From NCBI GenBank assembly GCA_944470555.2, contig OX104128.1, positions 38,051,920-38,115,919 on the forward strand: a stretch of DNA of 64,000 nucleotides, read 5' to 3'. Shown in pieces: positions 56,650 through 64,000 of this stretch. Position numbers and translations under genes: made by a program. This stretch comes from Heterobilharzia americana (Eukaryota > Platyhelminthes > Trematoda > Strigeidida > Schistosomatidae). Each line of letters begins with the position of its first letter. Position 1 is the first letter of the stretch. The notes under the pieces are model-generated. The model searched no databases. It was not told where the DNA came from and was given only the letters and a program-made list of their open reading frames with translations.

Positions 56650-59600
56650 GCTACTAGCCGGTCCTAAGCCCGGGTAAAAAGGGAAGGTTGGGCATACGGC
56701 TACCAACCCTAACCCGTAAAACAAATCTGACCGCTAAGGAAACTTCAAAGCACAAACGATACATAAAAAATAATAACAAAATTATTACTCGCTCCAATCG
56801 GAGAGGCGAAATGACGCCAGTTGGTGAAAGCCTACCTTCGGGAAGCCAACTGGCCGATATGTCTTCTCTCCCTCGATGAAAACGAAAGTAAATGTGGGGA
56901 CATGGAATGTCTGCACCATGTTTGAACCCAGCAAAGCAGCCCAGATTGCAAACGAGATGAAGAGGTATCACATTGAAGTGCTTGGAATTTGCGAAAGCAG
57001 ATGGAATGGAAGTGGACTCTCCAAACTGTCAACTAGAGAATCAATAATCTACTCCGGTCACCCAGACGACAACCACGAGCACACTGAGGTAGTGACTATC
57101 ATGATGTCCCCAACAGCATCGAAGGCTCTCTGTCATGTAGTGGGAACCAATCTCCTCCTGCAGGATCATGGCAGCAAGATTCAACGCAAAAGGAAGGAAG
57201 GAAGGTCACAATCATACAATACTACGCTACACTACGCACCTACAAATAATGCAGAGCAAGAGAAGAAGGAGGAATTCTACAGACAACTTCAATCAACACT
57301 GGACAAAACCTCATCCCAGTTGGCGATATCAAAGTCCATTCTAATGGGTGGGTGACATGAATGCCAAACTGGGAGTGGACAACACAGGAAGAGAACTAAT
57401 CATCGGTGGAGAAGCGCTCGGTGAGGTGATGAACGAGAATGGAGAATTGTTTACAGAATTCTGTGCATTCAACGATTTGGTGATTGGAGTCAGACAGTGT
57501 GTTCAAGCACAACGATATCCACAAAGCGACATGGATTCGAGTTAACCAGATGGAAACACTAAAAGTCAGATCGACTTTATCTCAAAATGAAGAAAGTGGA
57601 GACGCAGTCAGCCTACTTGACACAAGGTCAAGAGGAAGAGGAGGAGGAGGAGCATATGTAGGTTCACACCACTCACTATCTAGTGCAAGGAACCTGCCTT
57701 CCAAATCAAGTTGAAGGCCTTCAAGGAAGCTGGTGATAGACCTAAGTTCAAGTACAACACTCGGAAACTGAAGGACGAAACTACAAAGGAAATCTTCACG
57801 TCAGCCAGCCATCAAGACAAAATGGGAGATATCGAGAAACATCCCTGAAGAAATCTGTGTGGAAGAACACTGGAAGTCCTTGAAAGCTATGTGAAAAGAA
57901 ACCTGCATAACCGTATTAGGAAGGAAGAAGAGAGAAGACAAGACAAGGAATGGATCTCGACGAATACATGGAAGCTGATAGAGGAGGGGAGGATGGTGAA
58001 GCATAAAGTAAACCAGTGTAAGGATGCTCAACGACAAGAGGAACTTAACACAACCTACAGAAACACTACAGTGGACAAAGAAGTGAAGAAGAGTGTCCCC
58101 AAAGACGAAAGACACTTCCACGACACACTGGCAAGTGAAGCAGAACAGGCTGCCAGCTGGTAGGAGAGATAGAGACCTGACAACATTGTATCAAATAACC
58201 AGGTTGCTATCTGGGAGGGAAGAGATCAACGCAGATGAAACCAATAAAAGATGATGAAGGGAATCTAATTACCAAAGAAGAGAAACAAAGGAGACAATAG
58301 GCTGATCACTTCAAGAAGCTCTTGAATCGAACACCACCACCACCTGCACTTCGTCCAGAAATATCACCTACAGCCCAGCCACAGAACTACAAGTGAACAT
58401 AAATCCTCCAACAAAAGTCGAAGTCCTGAAAGCCATAAAGCTACTGAAATGTGGAAAACAGCAGGACCAGATGGGATACCGCCAGAAGCACTGAAAACAG
58501 ACACAGAGACAACAATGGACATGCTCACACCATTACTACACAAGGTGTGGAAGGAAGAGAAGGTACCTGGCCATTGATTGGAAGAAGGGTTACCTTGTCA
58601 AACTGCCGAAGAAAGGAGACCTCAGTGTTTGCAAGAACTGGTGCGGAATCACTCTCCTGTCCACCCAGAGCAATCAAAATATTAAGCCACATCATCCCGG
58701 AGAAGCTAAAGGATGCGCTGGATTCACAACTACAACCGGAACAGGTAGCCTGGCTGGATTCAGGAGGTACAAATCATGTGCAGACCAAATTGCAACGCTA
58801 CACTACGCATCATCATAGAACAGAGTATAGAATGGCAGTCAACTCTACACCTCACCTCAACTTCATCGACTTTGAGAAGGCCTTTGACAGCGTCGACCGA
58901 GGGGTAATTCGGAAACTGCTTCAATACTACGAAATACCGCAAACCTTTATCAGCCTCATTCAACAACTATATGAAGACGCCACATGCCAAGTAATTCACA
59001 ATGGGAAGCTCAGTGATGCTTTTGAAGTGAAGACAGGAGTGAAACAAGTTTGCCTACTATCCCCCATGATATTCCTGATTATGTTCAACTGACTGGATCA
59101 TGCAGCAAACAGTGGGGAGCGAGAAGATGGGGATACGCTGGCTGGACTGCGGAAAAGAAACTAGAAGATCTGGATTTCGCCAATGATGACTTGTCTGATG
59201 TCGCACAAACTTGAAGATCTACAGGCAAAAACTAACAAGTTGGCAGAAGAGGCAGAGCAGCCAAGGAAGACGGGACTTCAGGTGAACATAGAGAAGACAG
59301 AGGTGATGAAGACACCCAACCAACAACACCAACCGCAACGACAAACTCCAATCACCATCATCGGAAGAAGGTTGAAGGAAGTAACCTCCTTCACCTATCT
59401 AGGAAGCACTGTTTCAACTACAGGTGGTGGCACAGACGAAGATGTCAAAGTCAGAATCCGAAAGACAGCAAGACAGGCGTTCGTTAGCTTGAAACCAGTG
59501 TGGAGATCTTCTGCACTCAGCATGTGGAACAACATCCGGATTTTCAACACCAACATCAAGTCAGTGCTTCTGTGTGGTTCAGAGACTTGGCGTGTTGAGA

Positions 59601-60010
59601 AAGGGATTTTCAACAAACTACAGACATTCATCAACAACTGCTTACGCTGGCTCGCTACTGAAGATCAGATGGCCAGAATAATAAGAATATGCAAGGAGCT
59701 CTGGGAACGAACCAACCAAGAACCTATCACCCAACAAATATGCACTGGAAGGAAGTGGAGATGGATTGGGCATACACTGAGAAGGCCGACTGGGGACATC
59801 ACGCAGCAGGCCAGGCCCTCGAGTGGAATCCCTATGGGAAGCGACGAGTTGGACGTCCAAGGGTGACATGGGGAGATCGTGCAAGGAGGAAATGAGAGCT
59901 TGTGGGCTGTCGTGGAGCCATGTTCAAAAGATTTCAGAGAACAGAGTTCACTGGAGACGTGCTACTGAAGCCCTATGTTCCATTAGGAACCCAAGGGACT
60001 AAGAAATAAT
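56650..60010 (+). mobile_element. RTE/SR2-like LINE, near full length, broken
   Basis: About 3.36 kb, close to the usual RTE length. 5' leader CCGGTCCTAAGCCCGGG. APE endonuclease at 56876-57545: VGTWNVCTM, ICESRWNGSG, HYAPTN and GDMNAKLG, with a frame change near 57350 and another near 57490. Connector at about 57680-58160. RT at about 58620-59220: LNFIDFEKAFDSVDRG (motif A), TGVKQVCLLSPMIF (motif B; the usual GxxQG is altered) and LDFANDDLSD (motif C region). C-terminal frame 59183-59866: SIGRRLKEV-like, SFTYLGSTVSTTGGGTDEDV and KWRWIGHTLRRPTGDI. The 3' end CCCAAGGGAC precedes AAT repeats. At least four frame changes, so not autonomous. Confidence 0.93.
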
Positions 60011-60479
60011 AATATTGATGATAAAGTCTTTGAGAAGGTCAAAGGGAAATTCTCACAAGTCTTGCTGTGAAGACTCTGTATGAAGTTGATAAATTTTATC
60101 AGACATATAATTATCAAATCACTGACCTCAGTCATAAGTTTTCATATGACTGTTTTAGATGATTCAATATGAAATTTTATAACACATCAAAGCTTTTAAA
60201 ATAGATGGAGGTAGTTAACATGAAAGTAGACACTTGAAAGATTGGTGAGGAAATCAGTATGACTTTTGGCATTCATTATAAGAATAGAGTTGAGTGATTT
60301 TCCCGGATATTCTGCACTACATCATCATTAAGTGACTTGAACGACTGAGTAGGGAAGAATTCCACGAGAAATTTCATACATGAATTCCCCTTTTTCAATT
60401 TGAAACGAGAAAGAACAATAGTTAGGGTAGGATAGAACGTATCCATTTCATTTCAGTGGTGCCTTAACTGCTCACAACT
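60011..60479. other. no gene recognised
   Basis: AT-rich flank of the RTE copy with no named feature. Confidence 0.4.
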
Positions 60480-62285
60480 TTAATTTCCTGAAAGAAAACA
60501 GTCTACTAACTAATGGTTAAGATGCAGAGTAATAGCCATTGGATTTTAAAAATGTAGTAGTGAGTCTAAATTCATGTAGATTAGGGTGAAGAGGGCAACT
60601 ACTTGTTCAGTGTTTTGCTGATCACAGTTATTGCAGTTGACTTTGTAAATTATATTCAGTTTGTCTATTTTGGCTGCGACTTCCTTTGATGTGGATTATG
60701 TAGCTTGAAGACAGTTTGTCGATATCAATTCCAAATGACCTAAGTAGTTTCGTTATAATCCTTGATGTACTTTTAATCATGCTAGAATGGTCTGTTCATT
60801 GATTTTCGTGGATGACTTTTTTAGTTGATGATGAAGTAAACAGAAATCTTGTGATGGAGACGCTTGGGTCTTTAGCACAGATAACAGGTAATTTTCTCTG
60901 CTCCTCCTTCAGATTGTTGTACTGCAACATGGTATTACTCTTTTGAATAAGGTGTGTACACAACAGATTTCGTGCATTATTGTTGTGCTTCTACGCTAGT
61001 TGAGGATTTGATCAGGATATGTTGACTTCCTGTTGAGTCTACAATTTTCCGGCACTGGTTCGACTGACTGAAACATCCAGGAATGGCAGTTTGATGTCTG
61101 ATTCCTACTTCAATGGGAATTTGATGTTGTTGTGAACATTGCTGACCAAGTGGTGATTACTTTCTAACTCATCATTTTTAATGATAACAAAAGTATCGTT
61201 CGTATAGCAGATACAAGTTTTCCGTTTGATCATAAAATGATGGCTTCCATCCTCTACATTACTTACACTACAATTAATCCATATATTAGTGACCTCATTG
61301 GAGTCCATTTCCTCCTTTTGTATATCTTACTACTGAATTGCAAGTATGTTGTTAGACACAGATCAATAAGCTCCATACAACTTGGACGCTGCATTGTATA
61401 TTTCATAAACCTCGTGTCGTCGGCGAAGAGAGATATAGCATGCGAAGCCAGTTGTGGTTCAGTTGGTGTTTGATGTCAAAGAGTATCATTACTTCTTTGT
61501 TTTTCATGTGAACGCTCTTAATCCCCTCAGAAGCGCTATCGGGGATTTGATGGGATGCCCGCATGACTCCACAATGCATTTCAATTTGCTCAGAAGCTCT
61601 CTAAACTGATTCTTTTTTAGGATCTTCGCAAATAAGACCATTGATCGTACAAGAATGTCTTGTTTATTTAGTTTTAGTTTAGGTAATATAGCTGTCAAAC
61701 TTCTGAATAGGGTTCATATCATCAAGTGGTTAATGTACAGTTTGTCTTTGACCAAATCCTTTTTGGTGTAGTTTTCCTTGTTCATAACTGCAGTGGTGCG
61801 CCTTTTTCCTGACAGGAGTAAAACAATGCTCCCACCACCTTTTGGGTTTTAATTGTTTTTTTGTTCTGGTGGTTGCCTGGGTGTGATCTTTTTTATATCC
61901 GGTCAATGGTACGACTGTAAACCATATTTCTTCTTGAGTTTCCTCACTTGATCCTGATATTGTAAGCGAAGATTTCAATGTAGTGGGGACTTATGTTGTT
62001 GTAAAACCGGACTTTTCGAAGCAATGCTTTCACTTTTTCTCAGCGTTTGTTTTGACAAGCTGGTTACGCAGTCGTTTATTTCCTACGTTGCAAGTGCTTT
62101 GGAAACTCTGGTAAGCTTTTTTCCGAGGAAATTCCTTCGGTGTTCGTTGTGTTGCCCACTTAAATTTCTAACTGCCGTATTTCGTATTGTTAAGTGCTGT
62201 GTCGTAAGTATATCTTTGTTTTTTTGGGTTGTCAACCGCAAGTTGGGACTTCTGATAATTTGCATTTGTGATCAATTGTAACATT
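60480..62285 (-). mobile_element. Penelope-like element, near full length, minus
   Basis: The most complete PLE by domain order, read from 62285 down. N-terminal block HLTIRNTAVRNLSGQHNEH; fingers LLLSGKRRTTAVMNKENYTK (61.8 kb, the ADKGRTTVVMN block); VMILFDIKHQ-like motif A near 61.48 kb; LIDLCLTTYLQFSSKIY and TPMRSLIYGLI (motif B) near 61.3 kb; YTNDTFVIIKNDELESNHHL (motif C, YxDD read as YTND) at 61.2 kb; LPFLDVSVSRTSAGKL; KLLRSFGIDIDKL; and GIY-YIG remnant NIIYKVNCNNCDQQNTEQVV near 60.6 kb. Stops and frame changes throughout. The domain end resembles the 50.4-kb family, much diverged. Confidence 0.85.
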
Positions 62286-62339
62286 CGTCTTTCGTTCTGT
62301 TCAGCCATTTTAAAATTTTCTACTACAATGCTAATCCCA

Positions 62340-63520
62340 TGTTACCTGAAAAGTAACCCTGATTGGCGTATCCCACTCTGGCTTTCAAAATACGGTTGAA
62401 AATCTCATCATTCCTACCTCCACTAGCACTTATACAACTATCCAGGTATGAGAAAGGTTTTACCACTTAAGGTGATTCACCGTCAAAGATAAGTGGAAGT
62501 AGAGATTCTTACCAAACTTGTAAAAGGATTCTGCACCTCGTCCGTTCAAAGCACAAGCCATACTTGAGGACACTTATTAGCATCTGAGTAAGTGCGATTT
62601 GTATAACCTATAAGTCTTCGCATAGCAAGATAATATTATCCGCATAATGAAGATCGGAAAGTTTTTCACCTGGTTTTTGACGTAGACTACTATCGTGCAC
62701 CTACCTAAGAGTTGTCTCAGACTGTCACCTGTTGTCGAAATCAAGTAAATCTGCCTAACCCAACTGCTCGATTAGAGGTGATTGTATGCCTTTATTCTGT
62801 TTGAGGTGTTCTTTTACAGAACCTCCAAGGTACTAACAACCTTCTAAATAACACCAGCCTCTAACAGACAATTGCAGAGCACAGCCCTTCCTAACAAATC
62901 AAGGGTAGCCATAAGCGGTATAATCACATCACTAAATGATCGAAAGAATCTATCCAGTTTAAGAACAGGGAAAATCATTTCGGTTACACTCGTGATAAAC
63001 CACTAACTAGTTCTGTCTTACGGGAGTTGGGGTCTGTGACTGCAGAGCCAGACAACATAGATCGAGATCTCTGAGGAAATATAAGTTCACTCGATGCAGC
63101 AGCTGCACCTTGCTGACGATTACTAACGGGCACGAGACCTGGGTACAGGTACAAGGCTTTCTATCGATTGCTTCCAACCATCAAACAGTGATTCTGAGGT
63201 ACGTACAGCGTCCCAGTTCCCACTGAAAAATGAACATGTGATCAATCCATCTACAAGCTGAACGAAACCCAACCTGTTCCTCTGAATCAGCTCTCCGCGC
63301 ACTCTCTATGGCCTGAAAATTATAGTAGCAGCCAATATTTCCCACGTAACGGGTAGCAGATTAATACTTTGGAGGCTGTCACAGGTATACGGTCGGCATC
63401 AGGATAAGCAATGGCACTACTTTATGATCTTTCGACTTGTCACGGAAGTTGTGAGGGTTTGTCTGAGCCGGGTGCATCATGGGATTCTAGTACTTTGAGT
63501 TCTTTCTAAAGGTAAGCTTC
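62340..63520 (-). mobile_element. APE-type LINE RT remnant, NLR-2-like
   Basis: Minus strand: ARRADSEEQVGFRSACRWID near 63290 (the RxEQAGFRxGRGCIDxIF block), LEAGV near 62850, DLHYADNIILLCEDL near 62660 (motif C written YADN), LKYGLCFERTRCRILLQVW and SYLDSCISASGGRNDEIFNR near 62450. Order and strand are consistent. Too decayed to assign firmly to NLR-2. Confidence 0.7.
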
Positions 63521-64000
63521 GTTAGGCATGTTAGCGCTAACTGACCCAGGAAAACTGAGAGCTGAAGTTAAGGTTGGTTTAGCTGTAAGCCAGCTAATTT
63601 GCTTTCTCAACTGTTCCACTAAGCATTCTAGCATCTATTTTAAAAATTCGAAACAAAATCCACTTAGAAACCTTGTGCACATTGGTGCATTAGACAGTGA
63701 GCAGTATCTATTGTATGAGGATTAATGATACTATCTGGTTGCCCAAACCTCGGTAGGTAGGAGCAGTATTCTAACCTGTGACCCATCAATTGAAAGTCAT
63801 CTACCTAAGTCAATAAGCCTTAGCTTCACAATCTGTCTTAGTAACACCAGAATTCTTGCTGTCAGTTGCTCAGATGAGCTGGAATAGCTTTCGACTGTTA
63901 TCAGATGCAGCTTCTAATCGGATTTCAATAACAAAGTTCATGATCTCAGAGAAAGCACTGTACGCTTTGTCATGCAAGGGATTTATGCACACCACTGCAG
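63521..64000. other. no gene recognised at the right edge
   Basis: The frame 63528-63725 (plus) is open for 65 codons without recognisable content. It may be a continuation of decayed LINE sequence. Confidence 0.35.

Overview
The window looks like nuclear genomic DNA of a blood fluke, most likely a Schistosoma species or a close relative. It is AT-rich and intron-rich, and it carries many copies of the schistosome Sm-alpha hammerhead-ribozyme SINE, RTE/SR2-like LINEs and Penelope-like elements (PLEs). I saw no tRNA or rRNA gene, no CRISPR array and no bacterial operon structure. The species is an inference.

One conserved host gene can be assembled with confidence. It is a six-exon TLC-domain gene of the TLCD4 (TMEM56) type on the minus strand, from an ATG at 43460 to a stop at 25887. 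Every exon has matching GT/AG junctions and phases, and the model encodes 396 residues. Its introns (1.8-5.2 kb) are packed with repeats. About 1 kb upstream, 44423-44519 could be the first coding exon of a divergently transcribed gene. At the left end, 4613-4891 could be a last coding exon of an unrecognised plus-strand gene. Both are tentative.

Most of the rest is repeats. (i) An RTE/SR2-like LINE: one nearly complete but broken copy (56650-60010) and many 3' fragments. (ii) A second APE-type LINE, called NLR-2 here, scattered as endonuclease, RT and 3' pieces. (iii) A CR1-like 3' end fused to a PLE. (iv) At least three PLE lineages with RT and GIY-YIG remnants. (v) Sm-alpha SINEs. (vi) A second tRNA-headed SINE, called SINE-B here, whose copies share a hammerhead fold different in sequence from Sm-alpha. 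(vii) Two 280-bp LTR-like elements.

Layout: 1-3.4 kb nested PLE, RTE and CR1; 3.6-15.4 kb SINEs, PLEs, an RTE and a TA microsatellite; 15.4-24.6 kb largely unique sequence with scattered repeats; 25.9-43.5 kb the TLCD4-like gene; 44.5-63.5 kb dense PLE and RTE material. The points most worth a second look are the SINE-B hammerhead, a palindromic pair of Sm-alpha copies with near-intact ribozymes just upstream of TLCD4 exon 2, and the repeated head-to-head arrangement of SINE and PLE copies.
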